Assembly: GCA_004519485.1 (NCBI GenBank)
Contig: CP038110.1
Span: forward strand, 434,001-498,000
Direction: 5' to 3'
DNA length: 64,000 nucleotides
Origin: Nannochloropsis oceanica
Taxonomy: Eukaryota > Sar > Eustigmatophyceae > Eustigmatales > Monodopsidaceae
Made by a program: the position numbers and the translations under genes. Below the pieces are notes generated by a model. It saw nothing but the letters and a program-made list of their open reading frames with translations. It made no database searches and was not told the DNA's origin. Shown one piece after another: positions 43,303 through 52,871 of this stretch. Position 1 is the first letter of the stretch. Each line of letters starts with the position of its first letter.

Positions 43303-44976
43303 CTACAGCAAGAGCAATTCCGGCCTAGACATATAACTCTTAAATGCCTGCAAAAATTGCGCTGCCAACGCTTCATCCAACACCCTCCGATCAAACGATA
43401 AGGTAGCCGTCATCACCGTCGCACTATACGGCTTCAAACTCCCTACATCCTGCCCCATCACAAACTCAGGCGCCCTCACCCTCTTCGCCCCCCGCCCCAC
43501 CGCCATAATGGCGGCCTGTGGCGGGTTAATCACTGCCGAAAACTCATCAATCCCAAACATCCCTAAGTTCGAAATCGTGAAAGACCCTCCCTGAAACTCC
43601 TCCGGCTTAAGCTTCCCTTGTCTAGCCCTTCCCGCCAAGTCCTTCATAGTCGCACTTATCTCCGTCAGTCTTCGTCGGTCCGACATGGTGATGATCGGAG
43701 TGATGAGCCCCGTGGGGGTCGCGACCGCCACAGAGATATCCACTCCTTTATTCAGCACTGCCGTTCCTTGTTTCCCGTCCCAGAAGGCATTAGCTTCGGG
43801 CACGTCCCGGAGTGCCAAGGCAGCTGAGCGGATAATCACGTCATTAACAGACACACTTACTTCATACTCTTTCTGCAAGCGCTTGCGGAAGGTCAGTACG
43901 GTGTCAATCTCGCAATCAACCGTCTCATAGACATGGGGCACAGTAGCCTTGCTCTCGGCCAGGCGCCGCGCGATAATCTTGCGCATGTTAGAGTTTTTGC
44001 TGTCGGCAAAGGTACCAGGCATCGCGTGGATTTCAGAGATGTGCACAGGGGGGAGAGCTGCTGGTGCTATTGTTGCTGCTGGTGCTGCTGATGCTACTGG
44101 TGCTGTCGCTGCCACTGCGGGCGCTGCTTTTGCGGAGAATGCCGAAGGCGCGGGTGGAGAGGGAGGGGTGGCAGTTACTTGTCCGTTGGAAATGGCACGA
44201 ATCACATCTCCTTTTGTGAGTCGACCGCCTTTTCCCGTGCCGCGCACATCGGTTGAGAGGGTGAGGTGTTGGGAGTGGATGAGGTGGCGGGCAGCGGGAG
44301 AAAGGGCGAAGTCGCCCAGGTGGGCAGTAGGTGATGGGGACGAAGGAGGAGGAGGAGGGGAAGGAGAGGAGGAGGCCACAGCTGATGGTGCTGGTGCCGT
44401 TCCCGGTGCTGGAGTAAAAGGGAGCATGGGCATTTCGATTTCCCCTGCTTTGTCGGCCTCGACGAAGGCTTGATAAGCTGCTTGATCTTCCACGGAGATA
44501 GCAACGGGTTCACCGACCTTGATTTCGCGGCCCTTGGCGTCTTCGAGAATTTTGGCAAGGACAAATTCATCTTGGACATCGTAAGACACCACGGCCTTGT
44601 CAGTCTCGATCTCGCACAGCACATCCCCCGCCCCGCAAATGTCCCCGGGCTTCTTAGTCCATTCACTTATGGTCCCATGGGTCATGGTGGGGGACAAGGA
44701 GGGCATCATAATGGTGGTGAACTCCGGCACGGCCGCAAAGCCACGGCGGGTGGGCTGGAGAGAGGTCGGGCGGGAGAGATGAAAGCCGGTTATGCCCATA
44801 CTTCCACTGCTGCTCCTGCTTATGCTGCCGACTACCTCGGCCGTCAAGGGCTTCGTCAAGATGCTGAAAAGCCCTCTCCTGCTGCCGCTGCCACTTTTGA
44901 GTGTGGCATGTGCAGGGTTGGTGGCCCGGCCTAACGCGTGATGACGGGAGGAGGCGAGAAGACCCCGGCGCATCAT
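43303..44976 (-). CDS. Pyruvate dehydrogenase E2-like protein, E3-binding protein (protein X) type
   Basis: The single exon encodes 557 residues. The N-terminal 80 residues are Arg/Ser rich, as in a mitochondrial presequence. One lipoyl domain follows (about 85-165: MPSLSPTMTHGTISEW, with the lipoyl lysine in EIETDKAVVS). A Pro/Ala linker leads to a peripheral E3-binding domain (about 225-265: LSPAARHLI, GTGKGGRLTKGDVI), an Ala/Pro linker, and an E2 catalytic-type domain (about 330-557: MRKIIARRLAESKATVPHVY, FTISNLGMFGIDEFSAVINP). The active-site motif DHRxxDG is replaced by FDRRVLDE: His to Arg and Gly to Glu. Animal E3BP has the equivalent DSRVVDD. So it probably tethers the E3 dehydrogenase and carries a lipoyl group but does not transfer acetyl. 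A true E2 should exist elsewhere in the genome. Confidence 0.88.
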   Translation of the reverse strand: MMRRGLLASSRHHALGRATNPAHATLKSGSGSRRGLFSILTKPLTAEVVGSISRSSSGSMGITGFHLSRPTSLQPTRRGFAAVPEFTTIMMPSLSPTMTHGTISEWTKKPGDICGAGDVLCEIETDKAVVSYDVQDEFVLAKILEDAKGREIKVGEPVAISVEDQAAYQAFVEADKAGEIEMPMLPFTPAPGTAPAPSAVASSSPSPPPPPSSPSPTAHLGDFALSPAARHLIHSQHLTLSTDVRGTGKGGRLTKGDVIRAISNGQVTATPPSPPAPSAFSAKAAPAVAATAPVASAAPAATIAPAALPPVHISEIHAMPGTFADSKNSNMRKIIARRLAESKATVPHVYETVDCEIDTVLTFRKRLQKEYEVSVSVNDVIIRSAALALRDVPEANAFWDGKQGTAVLNKGVDISVAVATPTGLITPIITMSDRRRLTEISATMKDLAGRARQGKLKPEEFQGGSFTISNLGMFGIDEFSAVINPPQAAIMAVGRGAKRVRAPEFVMGQDVGSLKPYSATVMTATLSFDRRVLDEALAAQFLQAFKSYMSRPELLLL

Positions 44977-45381
44977 GATTAGGAAAGTACAGAAAGGCTA
45001 GCACCCTACCTAGAAGATAAGAGAATAATGACAGCGATGTGAGCGGTAATATAGCAGAGGTAGTAATGTTGCGTTTGAGTGGGGCGTGAGAAGGAGGCGG
45101 GCAATGATCGGCGTGACCTAACTCATCTTGCTCATCCTTGTTATGGCTCCCGATTTCATTCACTCTCCACAACATCCTCCTCCTCCTCCTCCTCCTCAAT
45201 TTCTCTTGTGTCCACCTCCGCCATTTGTCCCTAGCCATGTGTCATACCTCATCTAGTGACACTCTCCAACAACCATTCATTTCATCTACGTCTCTACACA
45301 TCACAGGCGATCGACCCCACGCCCTCCTCGCCTCGTACCCTCCTCACTCATCACCCAGCCCTCATCACTCCACAGCTGCAA
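44977..45381. promoter_or_regulatory. Head-to-head spacer, E3BP-like gene and MSH4
   Basis: 405 bp between two divergent start codons. Contains a TCC repeat (about 45177-45197). No motif is strong enough to name. Confidence 0.45.
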
Positions 45382-48300
45382 ATGGCTGCTGCTGCCACCG
45401 CCATCACCAGCCACTATGCAACTGTGGAGGACGAGCAAGATGACCTGATTGTCTGCGTTGTCGAGGTATGCGATGATTCTGGCGCGCGGCGCGCCTTGGA
45501 TTTACTTGGTTAGTTGACTAGTTGCCTAGAATAGACTTGAATCTTTAAGATGCAATCTTGAGGAGGAAATTTAATGGCGGGTGCCAGAATAGGTTGATTG
45601 TACAGTGCAGAGCATCACTCCCCATGGAATGTGTGCTCGTGTCTTGTGCAATTAACCATTCCGGGATTTGTCTGACACGGGTATGCCCGTCCTCGACCGT
45701 AAATTGTATGGAAATTCGATAAATTTGACCAGTCTCACCTATCCTGTCTATCTAATATTATCTAAATACCAATTACATCGATCCTTGTGCTTCCCTTCCT
45801 GCTCGATAGCACCCTCCTCTTATGTCCTTCCTACCCGCCCGGCTTCCTCACCTACTCCTCCATCTCTACTAGTCATCCCATGCCTGTCTTGCGCAGACAC
45901 ACCCTTCTAACCCCTCGGGACCCTTTTCATACCCTTCCTTAATCCCTTTGTCCCGTCCCTCCTCCTCACTCCACACGCAGAATCGTGGCCGCGAAGTTGC
46001 CATAGCGACCATGTCCCCCCTTCGGACCCATGTCCTCCAAACCCACGTCTGCCAAGACTCCCAGTCCTATGCCGAAACCATCGACCTCCTCCTCGAACTT
46101 CGCCCCCGGGAAATCCTCCTCCATGACGGTTCACGTAAAAAAACCCTGGCCCAAAAAATCAGCCTGTTGTCGCAGCATCCCGAGGTTCGAGCTCGTAGTT
46201 GCCTCCCCGTGTTTGTGTCCCGGAACTACTTCGACCAGGACCGTGGGGCGGAGTTAGTCAGGAAACTGAGCATGCATACCCTCGATCAAGAGTTGTTTTT
46301 GAGTTATACTTTCTTGGCGTCTGCTCATTGCCTGCTCAAGTACATGGGGTCGACCTTCGCGGTGAGGTTCCCCCCGAGGTGTTTGAAGGTATTGTCCGGG
46401 TATGGTTACGGGGGGCGGTTGGTGATTGACCGGCATTCAGTGAAGGATTTGGAACTGGTGAGTAATGCGAGGACGGCGTCGCAGAAGGAAAGCTTGTTTG
46501 GGTGCATCAACAAAACCAAGACTGACGTGGGGGGGAAGGAGTTGAAGAAAAATCTGCTGGCGCCTCTGACTGATAGGACGACGATTGAGGGGCGCTTAGA
46601 TTTGGTGGAATTCTTGATTGCACAGGGTGGGCCGGAGGTGATTAATTCGCTGCAGACGGCGTTGGGGTGTTTGACGGCACTTGATAGGATGCTGGCGGGG
46701 ATTGCTGTGGTCGAGGTTAAAGAGGATGTGACGAGTGCGAAGAAAATGATTCACACGGTGGTGTTGCTCAAGATGTTCTTGACACAGGCACTGCAGTTGG
46801 TGGATGAGTTGGCGCAGCTCTTGTCTAGACGGAGGGGGGAAGAAGGAGGGGAGGAAGTGGAGGGAGGGGAGGAGGGGGGGATGGAACCACCGGCGGAGGC
46901 ATTGGTAAAGGCGATTATAGCTGCATTAAGCCCTCCGGCATTTGCTGAGATTTCGGCGTTGCTCCAGGAGATGATCTCGGAGAGCACAGTTCATGAGCGA
47001 AATGCCAAGACGCGGCGATTGCAGGAGTGTTTTGCTGTCTCGGCGGGGTTGTGTGGATTGCTTGATGTAAGTACCTAGGGGTCGATTTCGTCCCTCACTT
47101 CTCCCCTTCCTCCATCCATTTCTTCCTCCCTCCCTCCTGCTTGAGCCCAGCTGTGCGTTCTTCCACAACCCCTCTCCCTCCCTCCCTTCCTCCCTCCCTT
47201 CCTCCCTTCCTCCCTCCCTCCCTCCCTCCTCCCCTCCCTCCCTCCCTCCCTCCCTCCCTCCCTCCCTCCCTCCCTCCCTCCCTCCTTCCCTCCCTCCCTC
47301 CCTCAGGTGGCCCGGAAGACCTTCCTTCAATCCGTGGAGGACATCTATGCCCTCGCTTCCACATACGCGAAAGAGCATGGACTCCCCGAGCTTCGGATGC
47401 TGCACAGCACCTCTCGGGGATACTACCTGTCCCTCCCTTCCTCTCTCGTGGACCTCCCCCCCCTCTTCATCCAAGCGTCGGTTGTGAAAAAACAACTTCA
47501 CTGCACGACACAAGAACTAGCGTCCTTGTCGCGCGCAGCAGACGAAAGCGCGAACCAGTGCGTCTTATTGACATGTGCCGTCTTGCGCGATACGTTGCTT
47601 GGCAGGGTCAGGGAGCATGTCGAAAGCTTGTTCAAGGCCGTGGAGGCGATTGCGTTGTTGGACATGATGCTTTCGTTCGCAGACCTGGTGGTGAGTGACG
47701 AGTTGGGGCCGTGGACACGCCCAATAATCTCGGGAGGAGGGGAGGGAGGGAGGGAAGATGGAGCGTTGGCGGTGAAGCAGGGGAGGCATCCAGTGGTGTG
47801 TCATTATGTCCCGGGGTTTGTGCCCAATGACGTGTTCGCGGGGAGGTTCGGGAATGTCGTGGTGGTGAGTGGGGTGAATGGAAGCGGGAAGACCGTGTTT
47901 GTAAAGACCCTGGCCTTAATAGTGGTGCTTGCTCAGATTGGGTGTTTCGTGCCTGCTGAGGCTGCTTCCATTCCTATCCGCGATCGACTATTGACTTCGC
48001 TTTCGACGTCTGATGATATGGAGTGTAACTTGTCCACGTTCATGTCAGAAATGCGACGGGCTGCCTATGTGCTCGACAGCCTCTCCCCTCGCTCCCTCGT
48101 CATTCTGGACGAGCTTGGCCGTGGCACCAGTACCATAGACGGGTCTGCTCTTTCCTACGCAGTTGCCGAAGCCTTGCTTTCTGCCCGGGCCCTGTCTTTC
48201 TTTGTCACGCACTACCGACTCCTTATCCTCTCCCCCGACCAGCACCAAAACGGGGGTCTCTCGAAGTTTTACGGCAATGTGAAGCATATCCATATGTCCG

Positions 48301-48746
48301 CCGTTTTAACGGAGGACACCCGTCAGCTTTCCTTCATGCATCGTGTGCAAGAGGGCCCTTCGGCGATTACATCCGGGTACGGTATTGCGTTAGCGGCGGA
48401 CGTTGGTTTCCCTGAGGACGTCATTGTTGACGCTGAGAGAGTGAAATGTTTGTTGGAGGCGCAAGAAGAGAGGAAGGAGGGAGGGGGAGAGAGGGAGGAA
48501 GGGGACGAGGAGGAGGGATGGAAGTATGAGGTTTTGAGACGGTTGATGTTGTTGAAAGAATGTATTGTGGGGGAGGGAGGGATGGACGGCGGGGTGCAGG
48601 GAGGGAGGAGAAAGACCCAGGAGGAGGTGAGGGAGCTCTTGCAGGCGTTACGGGCGAGTGTGCGATGGACGGAAGGAGGGCGGGAGGAAGGCGCCCTCAA
48701 GGAGGAGCAGGACGGAGGGGCAGCGCCAATGGAGGCGGCAGAGTGA
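45382..48746 (+). CDS. MSH4: Meiotic MutS homologue MSH4
   Basis: MSH4, with MSH5, clamps recombination intermediates and promotes meiotic crossovers. Exons 45382-45465, 45981-47066 and 47307-48746 join in phase 0 to 869 residues. It begins at the connector domain (LIVCVVE|NRGREVAIATM across intron 1); the mismatch-reading N-terminal domain of MSH2/3/6 is absent, as in MSH4. Core blocks: FGCINKTKTDVGGKELKKNL, LAPLTDRTTIEGRLDLVEFL and CGLLD|VARKTFLQSVEDIYALA (intron 2). ATPase: Walker A SGVNGSGKTVFVKT, signature STSDDMECNLSTFMSEM, Walker B LVILDELGRGTSTIDG, switch FFVTHYRLL. The usual GPNMSGKS is GVNGSGKT, still a valid Walker A. The C-terminal 120 residues are Glu/Gly rich and not conserved. 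No disruption is seen. Confidence 0.92.
47067..47306 (+). other. MSH4 intron 2 with a long CCCT repeat
   Basis: GTAAGT...CCTCAG. From about 47164 to the acceptor the intron is almost only CCCT/CCTT repeats, about 140 nt, a hypervariable polypyrimidine tract. Confidence 0.92.
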
Positions 48747-49338
48747 GGAAAGGAGACTGCTCTGTCGTGTTTTGAATGGACAGAAACAGGAAAAAATGGG
48801 AGAGAGAGTGAAGAGGGCAGAAGGAGAGAGATAATGTGAGTGGAGGTGCCTGTTGGTGTGTGTGTCCGCGGCAAGAGAGAAAACGAAAAAGAGAGTAAAA
48901 TACTGCTCACGCAGAGAGTAGGGCGGCGAAAGAGAAGGAGAACAGAGCGTCGATGTACATTTTTGTGTTGATACATTCAGCGAGAGCCCCCCCCAAAACA
49001 AAAGGGGATAGTGTAACAGGAGGAATAATCTTCTGCTTGTCTGAAGAGAGAGAAAAAGAGAGCCGAGAAAAGAGGGCGGAAAGCAGAGGTGTACAGAACA
49101 AGAAATCCAAGCCAAGCCATGATGTCCTCTTGCTTCTCTTGCATGCGATTTGATTTTATCTTTCTCACGTCTGATTGCTTTTCCCACCTTTTGCTTACTT
49201 ACATTTAGATCTTTTGTTTTTAGCGTCTGTGGCCTCATTGCCCTTTCTAATCCACCAACCCCTCCGCAATCGCCCCGACACCAGCATCAGCATCAGCATC
49301 AGCACCCTCCCTTCCTCTCCCCTCCTCCTCCTCCTCCC
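48747..49338. other. Convergent spacer between MSH4 and the Hsp70-like gene
   Basis: No gene. A-rich and GA-rich, with CAGCAT repeats (about 49281-49304) just before the Hsp70-like stop codon. Confidence 0.5.
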
Positions 49339-52300
49339 CTAAAAGCCCTTTTTCTGCTTCTGTGACCGAGGGCCTTTCTGTCCTCCTCGTGCCTGGAAGT
49401 CCATCAACCCTCTCGCGATTGCAGCCTGCATCGGAGTCATCATATCCATATCCTCAATCGTCCCATCCAGCACCCCCGCATGAATTCCCGCCCCGAGAGC
49501 AACGGCCTCGTCAGGATTAACCGTTACACGCGGCTTTCGCCCCGTGACTGCTTCAACCAAGCGCTGTATCGAGGGCATCCTGGTCGCCCCTCCCACCATA
49601 ACCACCTCCTCGATCACTCTCCCCTGCGGGAACTCCCTTATCTTCAACCCCGGGTTTCTTTTCCTTACCGCATTCAAATTCTTGTTGTAATTGCTCCGGG
49701 CCTTACTCACTTGCCGCCCTTTCAATGCTCTCTCCCTCATGAGTTCTGCCAGCTTCTTCTTATCACTCACCATCTCCTCCCCATCCATTTCCGCCAGCTC
49801 CCTCATCATCACCTCCCTCACGATACCCTTCCCCCCCTCCTCCATTGAACCAATCAACTGCCCTCCCAGCGCATCCGGGGCCACCTCCCCCGCCAATGTT
49901 GCTCCCGCCATCAACGCCGCCTGCCTCATCGGCTGTAATAACCGGTCGTACAAGTCTACACACAACCCCTCCATCACCTGCCTTGTTAGCTTCACTGCAG
50001 CGAGCCCCCTCCCCCCCCCTCCCAACCCAGGCAATGCAATTTCTGTTTTCTCTGAGCTTGACAGCCTGACCCTCGCTTCCTGCGCCGCCTCCATCAACCT
50101 CCTCTGTGTCGTCCTATCAGTGGGAGGACCCTGCCCGTCGTGCTGTTTCTTGTACTCACCCACCAGCCAATCCGCGATGCGCCTGTCAAAATCATTTCCC
50201 CCGAGGGTCGCATCACCAAACGTTGCCAGGACCTCCACCACTCCATCCCCCACCTCCAACACTGACACATCGAATGTCCCGCCACCCAAATCAAAAACCA
50301 TGATCAACTCCTCTTCTTCCATCTCCATGTCTAAGCCATACGCCAAGGCAGCCGCCTCTGGCTCCCTCAACAGCTTGACCCGCTGCAGGCCCGCCAACTC
50401 CCCGGCCCTCACCGTAGCCTCACACTGCGTCGGTGTGAAATATGCAGGCACCGTAATCACGGCCCTATTTATTTCCTGATTCAAATAAGCCGAAGCATCG
50501 CCCAATAAAGTCTTCAGGATCTCGGCACTAATCTCCTCGGGTGTCACCTCCCTCCGCAATGCCGGGCAGTAGATCGCCACCGACGTCGCCTTGAAATCCC
50601 TCACCTCCTCCCCGTCCTCCTTCCCTCCCTCCTCTTTGGCTTCGCGAGAGGAATGGCGTACCATATTCAAAGACCCTACTATCTCTTTCTCTTTTACCAG
50701 CTCCTCTAGGCTCCTCCCCATCAGCCGCTTCACGGACGAAAATGTGTTATCCGAGTCTTCCAACGCCGCTACCCTCGCCTCCTCCCCCACTACAACTCTT
50801 ACCCCCCCATCCTCCGTCCCTGTATCTTCCAGAAACCTCACTACGGAGGGTATAACATTTTCACCCGTTGCTCTCGAAGGAAGTATGATCGCCCGTCCGT
50901 CTCGGATGAGAGACAAGGCACTATTAGTCGTGCCCAGGTCAATCCCCACGCACGCCCCCACAGACTTCATTGCCTCCACCTCCTCCTCGCTCAATCTTCC
51001 TCCCGACAACGGCACGATCCCTTCTCTCCTTCCCTCCATCACTCCCTCCAGCGAAGGACCCGACACGAGTGATTTTTTATTCGTCAAAGGCCTCCGGTAA
51101 TTCTCGAGAGCCTCTGCTTCTCCCTCCAGGTCACCCACCTCGACCCCAAGCTCCTCCACCCGTTGCAACAGCTCCGACGCCCCCTCTAAATCCCCTTTCT
51201 CCACACTTGCTTTAACTGCCGCCAGCAATGCCGTCGGGTTCGACGACACGCCTCCAACAAACCCTTCCTCGTCCTCGTCCTCGTCGTCCTCGTCCTCTTC
51301 CTGTCCTCGACGCGCATTCTTCAATCCCGCGACCAAACTCCTCAACCCCTCCTCTACCTCCGCCGGGCTCATATCCTCTGGCCTTAAATGAGCCCCCAAA
51401 TCAAACATGTCTTCGTCCTCCTCCTCGCTTCTCATTTCATCGTCATTCAAGAGATCAGCCGCCAACTTCCTCCCCTCCTCGGACCCACTCAAAAACCTCA
51501 CCAAATCCTCCTCCTCCCCCTCATCATCATCGATATCATCCTCATCCAATGTCCCAAAAATCGCTTCTAAATCTAAATCATCATCATCATCATCCTCGTC
51601 CTCCCTCCCTTCCTCTCCCTCAGGCATTCGCCCGAAAATCTCCTCCGTCATTTTCTCATCATAAAATTCCATCTTCGGATCCATATCTTCATCAGGCGCA
51701 AACATGGCCTGCTGCGGCACGGCCTCCCACTCCTTATCACTCTCTATATCTTTCAACAAAAAATCCATGAGTCGCTTCTTATCCAGCGCCAGCATCTCCT
51801 CCTCGGATAATTTCTCCAACCATTCCATGGACCACCTCGTCGGCTCCTCTTTCCCGTTGCTCAGGGCCCCTCCGATGGCATCACGATTGTCATGGGCAGC
51901 CTTAATAGCAGCTTGCATGGCAGTATTTCCGTACATCGACGGCTTTTCCCCCCGTGCTCGGCCCATGGCCTCGTCAATCATCGCGTCACTAATAGCCAGT
52001 GGGTCATCCTCCACCTCCTCCTCGTCCTCCTCATTCGCTGGCATATTCCTCTCCTTTGACTGAGTGGATAGATTTTGTTGAGGATTTCGGGCAATGCTGC
52101 TGCTGCTGCTGCTGCTGCTGCTACTACTACTACTACTGCTGCCTCGCGCGTCCTCGTCGTCTCCTTCAATCTTCTTGCGGACGCCGCCCCACCGCCGGCC
52201 AGCATAGGCAATGACGAGAGGCGATCCCTGCCTTGAGGGTGTTGGTGTCCACGGCGAGCCTGCAATCGTCCTCGTCGATGTCGTCGTAGTGATGGTGCTA

Positions 52301-52407
52301 GGATGGTGATGGTACTGGGGCAGCTTCCAGTGGGTGATCCACGCTTGCGTTGCTTGCGGCAGGAGCGCCGGTAACAGCAGCAGCAGGACGATCATTGGAC
52401 GCCGCAT
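49339..52407 (-). CDS. Hsp70-like ATPase without substrate-binding domain, with long acidic N-terminal extension
   Basis: From ATG 52407 the protein has 1022 residues. It opens with a signal peptide, RRPMIVLLLLLPALLPQATQAW, probably for the ER or, as a bipartite signal, the plastid. About 450 mostly acidic, helical or disordered residues follow. An Hsp70 nucleotide-binding domain starts near residue 482: CVGIDLGTTNSALSLI, NRAVITVPAYFTPTQCEA, EPEAAALAYGLD, MVFDLGGGTFDVSVLE, VMVGGATRMPSIQRLVE and NPDEAVALGAGI. About 95 extra residues are inserted in lobe II between LAGEVAPDALGG and RVIEEVVMVGG. After the ATPase only about 35 basic residues remain, so the interdomain linker and the peptide-binding and lid domains are missing. 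The ATP motifs look intact. A chaperone role cannot be assumed. A likely 5' UTR acceptor (ACCTTACAG, about 52457) lies upstream. Confidence 0.85.
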   Translation of the reverse strand: MRRPMIVLLLLLPALLPQATQAWITHWKLPQYHHHPSTITTTTSTRTIAGSPWTPTPSRQGSPLVIAYAGRRWGGVRKKIEGDDEDARGSSSSSSSSSSSSSSSIARNPQQNLSTQSKERNMPANEEDEEEVEDDPLAISDAMIDEAMGRARGEKPSMYGNTAMQAAIKAAHDNRDAIGGALSNGKEEPTRWSMEWLEKLSEEEMLALDKKRLMDFLLKDIESDKEWEAVPQQAMFAPDEDMDPKMEFYDEKMTEEIFGRMPEGEEGREDEDDDDDDLDLEAIFGTLDEDDIDDDEGEEEDLVRFLSGSEEGRKLAADLLNDDEMRSEEEDEDMFDLGAHLRPEDMSPAEVEEGLRSLVAGLKNARRGQEEDEDDEDEDEEGFVGGVSSNPTALLAAVKASVEKGDLEGASELLQRVEELGVEVGDLEGEAEALENYRRPLTNKKSLVSGPSLEGVMEGRREGIVPLSGGRLSEEEVEAMKSVGACVGIDLGTTNSALSLIRDGRAIILPSRATGENVIPSVVRFLEDTGTEDGGVRVVVGEEARVAALEDSDNTFSSVKRLMGRSLEELVKEKEIVGSLNMVRHSSREAKEEGGKEDGEEVRDFKATSVAIYCPALRREVTPEEISAEILKTLLGDASAYLNQEINRAVITVPAYFTPTQCEATVRAGELAGLQRVKLLREPEAAALAYGLDMEMEEEELIMVFDLGGGTFDVSVLEVGDGVVEVLATFGDATLGGNDFDRRIADWLVGEYKKQHDGQGPPTDRTTQRRLMEAAQEARVRLSSSEKTEIALPGLGGGGRGLAAVKLTRQVMEGLCVDLYDRLLQPMRQAALMAGATLAGEVAPDALGGQLIGSMEEGGKGIVREVMMRELAEMDGEEMVSDKKKLAELMRERALKGRQVSKARSNYNKNLNAVRKRNPGLKIREFPQGRVIEEVVMVGGATRMPSIQRLVEAVTGRKPRVTVNPDEAVALGAGIHAGVLDGTIEDMDMMTPMQAAIARGLMDFQARGGQKGPRSQKQKKGF

Positions 52408-52871
52408 CTTGCTTTTCGCAGTGCCCCCAGGATCCCTTGGCACGAGCTGCACCCCTGTAAGGTTTAAAATAGGTAGGTGGTCAGCAACGTGGCGATGGCA
52501 TCTGACTTGAAGGGCCATACATGTGTGTGGGGGGGATGGAGACAAGGATGGGGGAGCGCATGGTGGGGCTGCTTGCCGGGGGGGCACGAGAATCATCCAG
52601 ACGAAGACGCATTCATGCTTGTGACCTTTAACCACCAGCCCGCGCCACACACTCGGCCAGGACCAGAACGTCTCTTCCAGGTCTAGATGTAGCTAGTGAT
52701 GAAAGTTATCCTTTCATAAGTCAGCTTCCTCCCTACATCCACAGGCAAGGGCACAAAGCAAGCTATCAGACGCCTGCATTCTTTGCCTCCTCCGTCGCGT
52801 TTTTTCTCCACTATTACGTTATCAATTAGACCCCAGCGCACTCCATTACTTCTACTACATCATTAAACACA
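52408..52871. promoter_or_regulatory. Head-to-head spacer, Hsp70-like gene and LSM4
   Basis: 464 bp between divergent ATGs. It includes a probable Hsp70-side 5' UTR intron acceptor at about 52457. No other motif is claimed. Confidence 0.4.

Noticed and set aside
47164-47306. Regular short repeats that might be a CRISPR array
   Set aside because: A simple CCCT microsatellite with no spacers, in a eukaryotic intron.
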